64,000 nt of DNA. Origin: Erysipelotrichaceae bacterium. Its GTDB lineage: Bacteria > Bacillota_I > Bacilli_A > Erysipelotrichales > Erysipelotrichaceae. The notes beneath the pieces were generated by a model. It saw nothing but the letters and a program-made list of their open reading frames with translations. It ran no database searches and was not told the origin of the DNA. A program made the position numbers and the translations under genes. The stretch is taken from NCBI GenBank assembly GCA_017539105.1, contig JAFYHQ010000024.1, forward strand, positions 60,736-124,735, in the 5' to 3' direction. Within the stretch, counting starts at the first letter, position 1; the number at the start of each line of letters is the position of its first letter. This document shows positions 32,374 through 40,961 of the stretch, piece by piece.

Positions 32374-33083
32374 TGAACGATCTGAACCATCTGGCTATCA
32401 TCATGGATGGCAACGGACGCTGGGCAAAGAAAAATAAAGTCCCGCGTACCGCAGGCCATTACAAGGGTGTAGAAGTCCTGAGAAACATCACGATATATGC
32501 GAACAGCTTAGGCATCAAGTGCCTGACCGTTTATGCGTTCTCCACGGAAAACTGGAAACGTTCCATCGAAGAGGTCAGTTATATAATGTCACTGCCTAAG
32601 ATCTTTTTTGCGTCATATATTAAAGAACTGATGGAAAACAATGTGAGGATCATGATTATCGGCGATCGGGAAAAAGTACCTGCTGAAACGATGAAAGTGA
32701 TCGATCAAGCAATCGAAACTACCAGGAATAATACCGGTCTCATTCTGAATTTTGCCTTCAATTATGGAGCCAGAGATGAGATCGTGAGAGCCGCCAGAAA
32801 ATATGCGGAAGACTACAAAGCAGGTCTTGTAGATGATTTGGATGAAGAAAAGTTTGCTTCTTACCTGTATACCGCCGATCTGCCTGAAGTCGATCTTCTG
32901 ATCCGTACAGGTTCGGAGATGAGGCTTTCCAATTTTCTCTTATATCAGCTGGCGTATTCCGAATTTGTGGTAATCGATACATTGTGGCCGGACTTTACGA
33001 GTGATATACTAGATGAATGTATTGCGGAATATCAGAGCCGTAAGCGCAATTTCGGAGGTCGTGATGAAACAAAGAGTGATTAG
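32373..33083 (+). CDS. uppS: Undecaprenyl diphosphate synthase
   Basis: 236 aa. cis-Prenyltransferase that makes the lipid carrier for wall polymers. Catalytic Asp in IIMDGNGRWAKK, followed by RTAGHYKGVE, LTVYAFSTENWKR, and the C-terminal LIRTGSEMRLSNFLLYQLAYSE. Coupled to frr. The cdsA start lies inside its end (20-nt overlap). Confidence 0.97.
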   Translation: MNDLNHLAIIMDGNGRWAKKNKVPRTAGHYKGVEVLRNITIYANSLGIKCLTVYAFSTENWKRSIEEVSYIMSLPKIFFASYIKELMENNVRIMIIGDREKVPAETMKVIDQAIETTRNNTGLILNFAFNYGARDEIVRAARKYAEDYKAGLVDDLDEEKFASYLYTADLPEVDLLIRTGSEMRLSNFLLYQLAYSEFVVIDTLWPDFTSDILDECIAEYQSRKRNFGGRDETKSD

Positions 33084-33828
33084 TGGGATATTTATCGCAG
33101 TCATTACATTCATAGCCGCCTATTTCGGAGGCATCATCCTGACAGGTGTATTGTCTTTTGTCGGTATCTATGGTTCTTATGAATTCATCAGTATCCGAAA
33201 AGAGAAATTCAACTGGATCCTGTTTCTGATTATGGCTATATGTGTCATGGGCATCTTTCTTATCCATGACTATGCGACCGTCATCATGCTGCTGGAAATG
33301 AACGTGCTCTTGACGATTGCAGTTTTCGATGAAAAAGAAACATTCGATGATGTCGCTACGACTTTCCTGATGTCTATGGTTCTGGGTTATGCAATGTTCT
33401 TCATGTCTTCGATCCAGCATGAGAACAAGTTCATGTTCGGATATGTGCTGATCATTTCCTATCTGACTGATGTATTTGCTTATTTTATTGGAGTGAAATT
33501 CGGAAAACATAAACTGAACAGCAGAGTATCGCCGAAAAAAACGATAGAAGGATCTTTGGGAGGCTGGTTCTTCGGCTTCCTGGCATCATTCATCTGGGCT
33601 TCGCTGTTTCATTATTTTGATAAGCCGATGTATGTGTTTCTGCTGGCTTCCTTATTTCTTCCTATCGTTTCGGAAATCGGCGATCTTGTATTTTCCTTGA
33701 TCAAACGACATTATGGCGTAAAAGATTTCTCTAATCTGATTCCCGGTCATGGAGGTATCCTTGACCGTCTGGATTCACATATATTCTGCACGCTTCTGTT
33801 TGGAGCTATATTGATTTTATTCAAATGA
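33064..33828 (+). CDS. cdsA: Phosphatidate cytidylyltransferase
   Basis: 254 aa, about seven membrane helices. Makes CDP-diacylglycerol, the phospholipid precursor. The C-terminal signature KRHYGVKDFSNLIPGHGGILDRLDS is nearly canonical. ATG 33064 (MKQRVISG) has GGAGGT five bases upstream, inside uppS. Overlaps dxr by ATGA. Confidence 0.96.
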   Translation: MKQRVISGIFIAVITFIAAYFGGIILTGVLSFVGIYGSYEFISIRKEKFNWILFLIMAICVMGIFLIHDYATVIMLLEMNVLLTIAVFDEKETFDDVATTFLMSMVLGYAMFFMSSIQHENKFMFGYVLIISYLTDVFAYFIGVKFGKHKLNSRVSPKKTIEGSLGGWFFGFLASFIWASLFHYFDKPMYVFLLASLFLPIVSEIGDLVFSLIKRHYGVKDFSNLIPGHGGILDRLDSHIFCTLLFGAILILFK

Positions 33829-34976
33829 AAAGACTGATTTTGATAGGCGCTTCCGGTTCGATCGGAAGCCAGACGCTGGATGTCATACGACAGCATACGG
33901 ACGAGTTGCAGCTCGTCGGTGTTGCTGTGGGTTATAATGTGGAATCGCTTGTTCAGATTCTGAATGAATTTCCTGTTTCTTATGCTTATTCCATCGAAAG
34001 GAATGAACAGCTGGAACAGCAGTTTCCTTCTATAAAATTCTTTTACGGAGACGAAGGTCTTTTAGAAATGGTCAGACTGCAGGATTATGACATGCTGGTG
34101 AATACGCTTGTCGGTTTCACCGGTTTTCTGCCTACATTGGAAGCGATCAGGAATCATAAAGATGTCGCATTGGCAAACAAAGAGGCGCTGGTTGCCGGTG
34201 GAAACATGATCTATGCCGCTTTGAAAGAATCCGGTACGAAGCTGTTTCCGATCGATTCCGAGCATGTGGCGATCTGGCAATGTCTGCAGGGTCATCCGAA
34301 AAAAGATGTCCGCAGACTCATTCTAACGGCTTCCGGCGGATCATTCCGCGATCTGAAGAGAGAAGAACTGACGGATGTCACGCTGGAACAGGCGTTGAAT
34401 CATCCTGTCTGGAATATGGGCTCCAAGATTACGATCGATTCCGCTACGATGATGAATAAAGGATTCGAAATCATCGAAGCGCATTTCCTGTTTGATATCC
34501 CTTATGAAAAAATCGATGTCATTATTCATCCGGAATCTACCGTTCATTCGATGGTAGAATATGAAGATGGTTCGATCATAGCCCAGATGGGCGTGCCGGA
34601 TATGCGGCTGATGATCAAATATGCGCTGCTATATCCTCAACATCTGTCCGATCAGAATACTTCTTATCTTGATCTGGCGAAAGTTGCTGAACTGCATTTC
34701 CGTGATATCGATTATCATCGTTATCCTTTGGTAAAGCTTGCGAAACAGGTAGGCGTATTTGAAGGAAATTTCGGAGCTATCCTGAATGGCGCCAACGATG
34801 AAGCGGTATCTTTGTTCCTGAATAAAAAGATCCGTTTCATCGATATCGAAGCCTGTATCTTCAAAACATTGCAGAAAGCGCATTTCATCAAGGATCCGAC
34901 GATTTCTCAGATCGTGGATTCCTACAACTGGGCCAGAGAAAATGTCGATGAACTGCTCAAAAACAATGAATTATAA
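33825..34976 (+). CDS. dxr: 1-deoxy-D-xylulose-5-phosphate reductoisomerase
   Basis: 383 aa. Second step of the non-mevalonate isoprenoid pathway, NADPH-dependent. N-terminal LIGASGSIGSQTLDVI, catalytic-site ANKEALVAGG, PIDSEHVAIWQCL, LTASGGSFRD, ALNHPVWNMGSKITIDSATMMNKGFE. It feeds the substrate for uppS in the same operon. Confidence 0.97.
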   Translation: MKRLILIGASGSIGSQTLDVIRQHTDELQLVGVAVGYNVESLVQILNEFPVSYAYSIERNEQLEQQFPSIKFFYGDEGLLEMVRLQDYDMLVNTLVGFTGFLPTLEAIRNHKDVALANKEALVAGGNMIYAALKESGTKLFPIDSEHVAIWQCLQGHPKKDVRRLILTASGGSFRDLKREELTDVTLEQALNHPVWNMGSKITIDSATMMNKGFEIIEAHFLFDIPYEKIDVIIHPESTVHSMVEYEDGSIIAQMGVPDMRLMIKYALLYPQHLSDQNTSYLDLAKVAELHFRDIDYHRYPLVKLAKQVGVFEGNFGAILNGANDEAVSLFLNKKIRFIDIEACIFKTLQKAHFIKDPTISQIVDSYNWARENVDELLKNNEL

Positions 34977-34988
34977 GAGAAATAGAAC

Positions 34989-36080
34989 ATGTCAATTCTA
35001 AAAAATATCGTACTGTTTATCATATTGCTGTCGATCATCGTATCGATCCATGAATTCGGACATTTGCTTGCGGCAAAGTTTTTTGGCGTATATTGCAAGG
35101 AATATTCCATCGGTATGGGTCCGAAACTCTTTTCTAAAAAAGGGAAAGAAACGGAATACTGTATCCGTGCATTCCCTGTAGGCGGTTTTGTCGCCATGGC
35201 AGGGGATACGGATAATTCACTGGAAACCAAAATCGATGTTACCGATCTGCCTCCAGAGAGGACGCTTTTAGGCATTGCCAAATGGAAAAAGATCATCATC
35301 ATGCTTGCAGGGATCTTTATGAACATGATCCTTGCCATCGTGATCTATTCTTTGCTGATCCTGGCGAATGGCAGCTACGTGACCAGTTCCAAACCGCAGA
35401 TCAGCAGCATCCGTGAAGGATCGCCTGCCTATTATTCTGAACTTAAAGAAGGGGATATCGTTACGACGATTGCATTTGATAACGGATTGTCTTTGAATCC
35501 CGCTTCTTACAGTGAACTGATCACTTTCACTTCCGCATATGATGGGAACGGTCCATGGCATCTGAAAGTGGAACGCGATGGCGAACATATGAATATCGAT
35601 GTCTTGCCGGAATATGATGAAACGGAAGACAGATATCTGATCGGTATCGGATTCTCGGATGTCGCAATCGATTATGTCAAAGTGAATATCTTCAATTGCT
35701 GGAAATATGGCTTTGAATATTCCGTGTTTATCGTCAGACTGACCTGGTCATCTTTCCTGTCGCTGTTTAAAGGACATAATTTGAATAATCTTTCCGGTCC
35801 TGTAGGGATCTATAATACAGTTTCGGAAGCGGTCAGCTATGGCTGGGAGTATTATATTCAGCTGATCGCCATGATTTCCATCAATGTAGGCGTCGTCAAT
35901 GCGCTGCCTTTGCCGATTTTCGATGGAGGCAGAGTCTTGCTGCTGATCATTGAAGCGATCATCCGGAAACCGTTATCGGAAAAAGCCCAGAATATTATCA
36001 TGTCGTTGTCAGCTGCCTTATTGCTGCTGCTGTTTGTCTACATAACATACAATGATATCAGTAAACTGATTGGAGGTTGA
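34989..36080 (+). CDS. rseP: Site-2 (intramembrane) zinc protease RseP/RasP
   Basis: 363 aa. Membrane metalloprotease with the zinc motif VSIHEFGHLLAAK in the first helix, one PDZ domain (about residues 125-225, IREGSPAYYSELKEGDIV), and the second metal site NALPLPIFDGGRVLLL. In Bacillus the homologue releases anti-sigma factors and clears signal peptides. Its stop is just before galE; the usual following genes proS and polC are not here. Confidence 0.95.
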   Translation: MSILKNIVLFIILLSIIVSIHEFGHLLAAKFFGVYCKEYSIGMGPKLFSKKGKETEYCIRAFPVGGFVAMAGDTDNSLETKIDVTDLPPERTLLGIAKWKKIIIMLAGIFMNMILAIVIYSLLILANGSYVTSSKPQISSIREGSPAYYSELKEGDIVTTIAFDNGLSLNPASYSELITFTSAYDGNGPWHLKVERDGEHMNIDVLPEYDETEDRYLIGIGFSDVAIDYVKVNIFNCWKYGFEYSVFIVRLTWSSFLSLFKGHNLNNLSGPVGIYNTVSEAVSYGWEYYIQLIAMISINVGVVNALPLPIFDGGRVLLLIIEAIIRKPLSEKAQNIIMSLSAALLLLLFVYITYNDISKLIGG

Positions 36081-36081
36081 T

Positions 36082-37083
36082 ATGCGTATCCTGGTAACCG
36101 GAGGGACCGGTTTTATCGGTTCGAATACCTGTGTCGAACTGATGAAAAACGGACACGAAGTCATCATCGTTGATAATCTGTACAATTCCAAGATCGATGT
36201 GCTTGAAAAGATCGAAAACATAACAGGCCAGATGCCTCGTTTTTATCAGACGGATATTCTGGATCATGACGGTCTGGAATCCGTTTTCAAGATACACAGC
36301 TTTGATGCTGTCATCCATTTCGCAGGTTATAAAGCAGTAGGCGAATCCGTAGAAAAACCTTTATTATATTACAGAAACAATATCGCTGGTTCGATCAATC
36401 TGTATGAAATCATGCATAAATATCAGGTAAAGAAGCTGGTATTTTCTTCCAGCGCTACCGTGTATGGAGATGATTTCGAAGTTCCATTCAAAGAAGAATA
36501 CGGCTTAGGAACAACAACCAATCCTTATGGTACGACAAAGAAAATGAACGAAATGATCATCAGCGATATGGGATATGCGGATCCTGAGATATCAAGTGTC
36601 ATATTGCGATACTTCAACCCGATCGGTGCGGACGAAACCGGACTGTTAGGAGAACATCCGAATGGAATACCGAACAATCTCGTTCCGTATATCGCTCAGG
36701 TAGTCAGCGGGCAGCGCGATTATCTGCGTGTCTGGGGCGATGACTATGATACTCCGGATGGAACCGGTGTAAGAGACTATATCCATGTCGTCGATCTTGC
36801 CAGAGCGCATGTCAAGGCGATCGAATATGCTGCGGAACATATAGGCACGGAAGTCATCAATATCGGCACAGGAAAAGGCTATTCCGTTCTGGAAGTGCTG
36901 CATGCTTATGAAAAAGCCTGCGGGAAAGAAATTCCATACAAAATAATGGACCGCCGTCCGGGAGATATCGCAGTATGTTATGCTGATACAAAGAAAGCCA
37001 AAGAGTTGCTGGGATTCGAAGCGGAATATGATATTGATAAAATGTGTCAAGATTCTTACCGATTCACACAAAACAGTATATAG
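36082..37083 (+). CDS. galE: UDP-glucose 4-epimerase
   Basis: 333 aa, extended short-chain dehydrogenase. NAD fold RILVTGGTGFIGSNTCVEL; Ser in VFSSSATVYG; the catalytic YxxxK appears as NPYGTTKKMNE; RYFNPIGADETG. Interconverts UDP-glucose and UDP-galactose for surface polymers. ATG 36082 follows GGAGGT; an upstream in-frame codon at 36070 lies within rseP. Last gene of the pyrH operon. Confidence 0.92.
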   Translation: MRILVTGGTGFIGSNTCVELMKNGHEVIIVDNLYNSKIDVLEKIENITGQMPRFYQTDILDHDGLESVFKIHSFDAVIHFAGYKAVGESVEKPLLYYRNNIAGSINLYEIMHKYQVKKLVFSSSATVYGDDFEVPFKEEYGLGTTTNPYGTTKKMNEMIISDMGYADPEISSVILRYFNPIGADETGLLGEHPNGIPNNLVPYIAQVVSGQRDYLRVWGDDYDTPDGTGVRDYIHVVDLARAHVKAIEYAAEHIGTEVINIGTGKGYSVLEVLHAYEKACGKEIPYKIMDRRPGDIAVCYADTKKAKELLGFEAEYDIDKMCQDSYRFTQNSI

Positions 37084-37140
37084 ATAAATATATCGATAAA
37101 TAAAATATTCAATATTAATGAATATAACACGATAAATATA

Positions 37141-37175
37141 TTGACAATTATGTCTATTTCTTTTAATATGTAAGT
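37141..37175 (+). promoter_or_regulatory. Predicted leaderless promoter of the Phd-like operon
   Basis: TTGACA (37141-37146, perfect), 17 bp, TAATAT (37164-37169), six bases (GTAAGT), ATG 37176. No SD site. The 90-nt gap upstream is very AT-rich and otherwise featureless. Confidence 0.65.
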
Positions 37176-37394
37176 ATGTCAAACAAGACTTTATTGGGAA
37201 CGATGTTGAATTCGCTGGTTCCTATCTCGCAGCTTAATCAGGGGAAAGCAGCCAAGATCATCAGTTCGTTAGGGCACGATGATATCCGTATCGTCGTCAA
37301 AAACAATGAACCTATGGCTGCGATCATTCCGATTTCCCGTTTTTCAGAGCTTATCGAAGCAGAAGCTCTTTTGAAGGAGCAAAAACATGGCTGA
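37176..37394 (+). CDS. Phd/YefM-type antitoxin-like protein, no toxin partner
   Basis: 72 aa. VPISQLNQGKAAKIISSL, IRIVVKNNEPMAAIIPISRFSELIEAE is the Phd/YefM N-terminal DNA-binding and dimerisation domain. In toxin-antitoxin systems the next gene encodes a RelE, Doc or PIN toxin; here the next gene overlaps by 8 nt but encodes a membrane-anchored extracytoplasmic protein. The C-terminal toxin-binding arm is very short (LLKEQKHG). It may have been recruited as an autoregulator of this surface operon. Predicted leaderless. Confidence 0.78.
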   Translation: MSNKTLLGTMLNSLVPISQLNQGKAAKIISSLGHDDIRIVVKNNEPMAAIIPISRFSELIEAEALLKEQKHG

Positions 37395-38340
37395 ACGTAG
37401 AAAACTAAGAATCGATCGTCTGATCATTTTTATTTTAGCTTGCCTGATCGTGCTGGCTCTTTTGACTTTTGGCATGTATCAGCTTTTCAAACTGATCTTT
37501 GATCGTGATGCCGGAAACGATAAACCTGAGCCGATCAGTGATCCCGTTCCTGTCTCAACCAACGAAGATATCAAGATCAATCTGAATGATTATGAGATCT
37601 ATCTTGATGACACGAATAATCTGGGATTCAATTTCATCATCGCGAATATGACATTCAAATCGGATAAGGCGGTTTCTTTTGATTTGAAAAACCTGCAGAC
37701 ATCAGAAAAGATCCATCTAAATGATGTTTCCAAATATCTGAATACATTGAATGAAAAAGGTTATCGTATCGATAAACTGGATTACGTAACATCCGTTGTT
37801 TCCGATGAGAAAGAATATACCTGCAATATTTTCATTCCATACACAACGGGCAGTTATTCACTAAGATTGCTGAATGAACTGGATGCTTCTATGATCGAAT
37901 TCGTTTTGAATCAGAATACGAAAGATATCACTTCTTTGAAATTCGATACGGAACAGAAAATCGAAGTAGGAGATGCTTCCGTGAAAGTATCTTCCAGCTC
38001 GATATCGACCTTGATGCGTCATAATGATGAAGATTATCAGATACCATCCACGATGAATGTATATACATTCCGTATCTATGTCGAAGAAAGCGCTTCGAAA
38101 CTGGTCATCGTAGATGCGAATTTCGTAAGAGACAGTGATGGAGAAGTGATACATTGCATGGATGAATCTTATGAATCGGAAAAGATTCAGAACTGCTTGA
38201 ATAAAGAACTGGTAACAGGAGACAATGGTGCGCTGTTTTTCGAAACAGCAATTCAGAATAATCCTGATTTCAGCGGATTCCTGATGCTGAAGTTTTCGAA
38301 TAGCGATGACTGGGTAAAGATTCCAACAGTACTGGAGTAA
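37387..38340 (+). CDS. Membrane-anchored extracytoplasmic protein, unknown
   Basis: 317 aa, not recognised. Basic N-terminus, one membrane helix (about residues 12-35, LIIFILACLIVLALLTFGMYQLF), then a ~280-residue polar domain outside the cell, rich in Asp, Ser and beta-strand-like segments (FIIANMTFKSDKAVSFDL, FRIYVEESASKLVIVDANFV). No Cys lipobox and no sorting signal. Overlaps the Phd-like gene by 8 nt and precedes a glucosaminidase by 4 nt, so it is probably part of a wall-remodelling complex. Confidence 0.75.
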   Translation: MAERRKLRIDRLIIFILACLIVLALLTFGMYQLFKLIFDRDAGNDKPEPISDPVPVSTNEDIKINLNDYEIYLDDTNNLGFNFIIANMTFKSDKAVSFDLKNLQTSEKIHLNDVSKYLNTLNEKGYRIDKLDYVTSVVSDEKEYTCNIFIPYTTGSYSLRLLNELDASMIEFVLNQNTKDITSLKFDTEQKIEVGDASVKVSSSSISTLMRHNDEDYQIPSTMNVYTFRIYVEESASKLVIVDANFVRDSDGEVIHCMDESYESEKIQNCLNKELVTGDNGALFFETAIQNNPDFSGFLMLKFSNSDDWVKIPTVLE

Positions 38341-38344
38341 AGAC

Positions 38345-40960
38345 TTGAAAAAGAGCGTTTCGATCATCATTGCTGTACTGATTATCATCACTCTGCTGCC
38401 GCTGGGTGATGCTTTTAAGGTACATGCGGATTCCTACTATCCGATGGGCTGTCCGGCAGCTCAGTTTGAAGTATCCTATATCAATGATGACGGAACATTC
38501 TCTACGATTTCCTGCCACGATTCCTTATCTTCAGCGAAATCCGAAATGAAAACAAACAAGGATTATGTCGTGAGATATTCGAAGTCCTACTCGCCAAGCA
38601 AGATCGTCGCAATGAACAGCGGCCTTGCCTATACGTATCCGGGCAGACGAAATTCCTCGACAATGTATCTGATTCAGAATCCATCGGATCGAAACAGCAC
38701 ATTATACAAAAACACTTATATCGCCAACCATTATGAGATGACATATATCAAGACTTGCGGAGCCAGCACTTATGATATCGCTCCGGCAGGAAAAGGCTAT
38801 ATCCGAGTCAACATGAATGGTTTTGAAGGATTTACTGATCTGGAATATACCGATCTTGTACCGGATAAATTCCTGGATAATGATATTCCGATCTGGCTAG
38901 GCGGAAATAACACGTATGAAAACGAAGATCCTTTCCTGGTAAAGACACATCGTTCCTACTATATGTTCGAACAGAACGGTTCCTATACTGATCTGGTCTT
39001 TCATTATTATCGTGCCTATCCGAAAAGCGGAATCAACGGAAATGATGCATTAAGCTACTCCATTCATGTGGATAACGCGAAGCATTATCTGGATGCAGGC
39101 ATGAAAAAAGATAAGAAGTACTATTCCGATGACGGAATTCATTTCTATTCGGACACGGCAATGACGAAACTGGTAGCGACTTGCTACAACTATTATCAGT
39201 TTCTGCCTTTGCGTTCCAAAACAGATATTTCAGCTTCTGCTTTTGATAAATATCTGAAATCGATAAAAGGCGACAGCAGCGTCATGAATGGCCAAGGGAG
39301 TGCCTTTATTGATGCTCAGAATACATACGGATGTAATGCGCTGATCGTTTATGCGATGGCTTGCCTGGAATCCGCGTATGGAACATCAGGTTATGCGATA
39401 AATAGAAACAATCTTTTCGGCTGGTCCGCCTATGACGATTCGCCAAACAATGCCACCTATTTTTCCAGTGTACAAGTATGCGTGAATGAACAGATGGGAA
39501 GAAACCTGAACTGGTTCATGGATTATACAAATCGGAGGTATTTTGGAACCTGCGTAGGAAACAAAGGTTCAGGTATAAATGTGCAGTATGCTTCCGACCC
39601 ATATTGGGGCATGAAGATCGCGTCGATCGCATATTCAATTGATAAATATGCCGGAGGAAACAATGGCAAACTGAAAGACTATGATAAATATACGATCGGA
39701 TTTGTCAAGAACAATTACAACGATATCCTGTATGATTCAAATATCGCGTGGGATCCGCCAATCTATAAGTCAAAAAACAAAAACGATATCCTATATACCG
39801 GAAGATTCGGTTCTCATTACCAGAAAGATCTGACTGTTATCGTCTATAACGAAGAATTCGATGTCAATCGATACAAGATCGCATCGACAAACGCGGTAAC
39901 AAACGGCAGTATCAATACCGATGATGGTTTGGTTCCATATAATTTCAACAAATCCATAGGATATATCGATGTAGACAATGTCGCTCTGCTATATGGACGT
40001 ACCTTTGAAGCTCCTACGGTTGAGGATCCGCAGGACGATACACCGCATGATCCGATTACCGTGATCGATGGCATTCAGATTCAGGATAAGAAACTTACTA
40101 TCAGCGGTATCGGGCTGATCACGAATTACGATTTCACAGAAAACGTTTCCAATCTGCATACGTTGAATATCTATGATCTTTCAAGCGATAAGAAAATTAA
40201 GTCGATTTCCTGCACAAATACCGACAGCAGCTGGTATGACCTCAATGACGGACACAGCTATAAATACGCAGGATTTACTGTAACTTATGATTTGAGCGAT
40301 CTTGAAGAAGGAAGTTATATCTTTAAACTCGTGACAAAGTATCAGAATGATACAAAAGAAACGGTTTTAAGAAGTTCATCTTTCGATCTCTCTTTCCGTT
40401 ATGAAAATACCGATCGTTTCGATTATGTATTGCGTGTGAATGACATTTACGGTTACAGACTGGAACTGGATGTGTATGACGATGATCTTGACCACAGCAA
40501 TATCAGCAAACCTTCTTTGCGTTCTTCTTTAGCTACGATCGATTTGATCGCGTATGAAGGCGATAAGATGAAGATCGAAGGGGTAGGGATGATCTACTAT
40601 CTGAATTACAACAGCAGCAATATTTCACATAATCTGTATTATGTGAAAGAAAACGAAACGATCAAAGCCGATACGGTGACACATGCCTGCGAATTTGATT
40701 TCCAGTCATTCTACCAGTCGCAGTACGATATGGAAAACATCTGCTACAGTTCCGAAGTGTCATTGAATGATCTGGATGGCACTTATAAGATCCTTCTGGA
40801 AATCATAAACGGAGATCACAGAGATCTGCTGGAACTGACGAATCTGTACAACGACAGCTTTCCGCAGCTGAATACATCGCAACTGAATACCAGCTTCCTG
40901 GTTGATAAAGTCAGAGCAAGAATGTTGCTGAAAGTCGAACATTCTTCAGGAGGAAACTGA
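38345..40960 (+). CDS. Secreted N-acetylglucosaminidase-domain protein
   Basis: 871 aa. TTG start with CTGGAGT eight bases upstream; signal peptide KKSVSIIIAVLIIITLLPLGDAFKVHA. A glucosaminidase (GH73-like) domain spans about residues 310-440: the likely catalytic Glu is in MACLESAYGTSGYAINRNNLFG, followed by SDPYWGMKIASIAY. N-terminal ~300 residues contain repeated Tyr/Asp-rich modules. The C-terminal ~350 residues are beta-rich with no wall-anchor motif. It would cut glycan strands during wall growth or separation. Confidence 0.82.
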   Translation: MKKSVSIIIAVLIIITLLPLGDAFKVHADSYYPMGCPAAQFEVSYINDDGTFSTISCHDSLSSAKSEMKTNKDYVVRYSKSYSPSKIVAMNSGLAYTYPGRRNSSTMYLIQNPSDRNSTLYKNTYIANHYEMTYIKTCGASTYDIAPAGKGYIRVNMNGFEGFTDLEYTDLVPDKFLDNDIPIWLGGNNTYENEDPFLVKTHRSYYMFEQNGSYTDLVFHYYRAYPKSGINGNDALSYSIHVDNAKHYLDAGMKKDKKYYSDDGIHFYSDTAMTKLVATCYNYYQFLPLRSKTDISASAFDKYLKSIKGDSSVMNGQGSAFIDAQNTYGCNALIVYAMACLESAYGTSGYAINRNNLFGWSAYDDSPNNATYFSSVQVCVNEQMGRNLNWFMDYTNRRYFGTCVGNKGSGINVQYASDPYWGMKIASIAYSIDKYAGGNNGKLKDYDKYTIGFVKNNYNDILYDSNIAWDPPIYKSKNKNDILYTGRFGSHYQKDLTVIVYNEEFDVNRYKIASTNAVTNGSINTDDGLVPYNFNKSIGYIDVDNVALLYGRTFEAPTVEDPQDDTPHDPITVIDGIQIQDKKLTISGIGLITNYDFTENVSNLHTLNIYDLSSDKKIKSISCTNTDSSWYDLNDGHSYKYAGFTVTYDLSDLEEGSYIFKLVTKYQNDTKETVLRSSSFDLSFRYENTDRFDYVLRVNDIYGYRLELDVYDDDLDHSNISKPSLRSSLATIDLIAYEGDKMKIEGVGMIYYLNYNSSNISHNLYYVKENETIKADTVTHACEFDFQSFYQSQYDMENICYSSEVSLNDLDGTYKILLEIINGDHRDLLELTNLYNDSFPQLNTSQLNTSFLVDKVRARMLLKVEHSSGGN

Positions 40961-40961
40961 G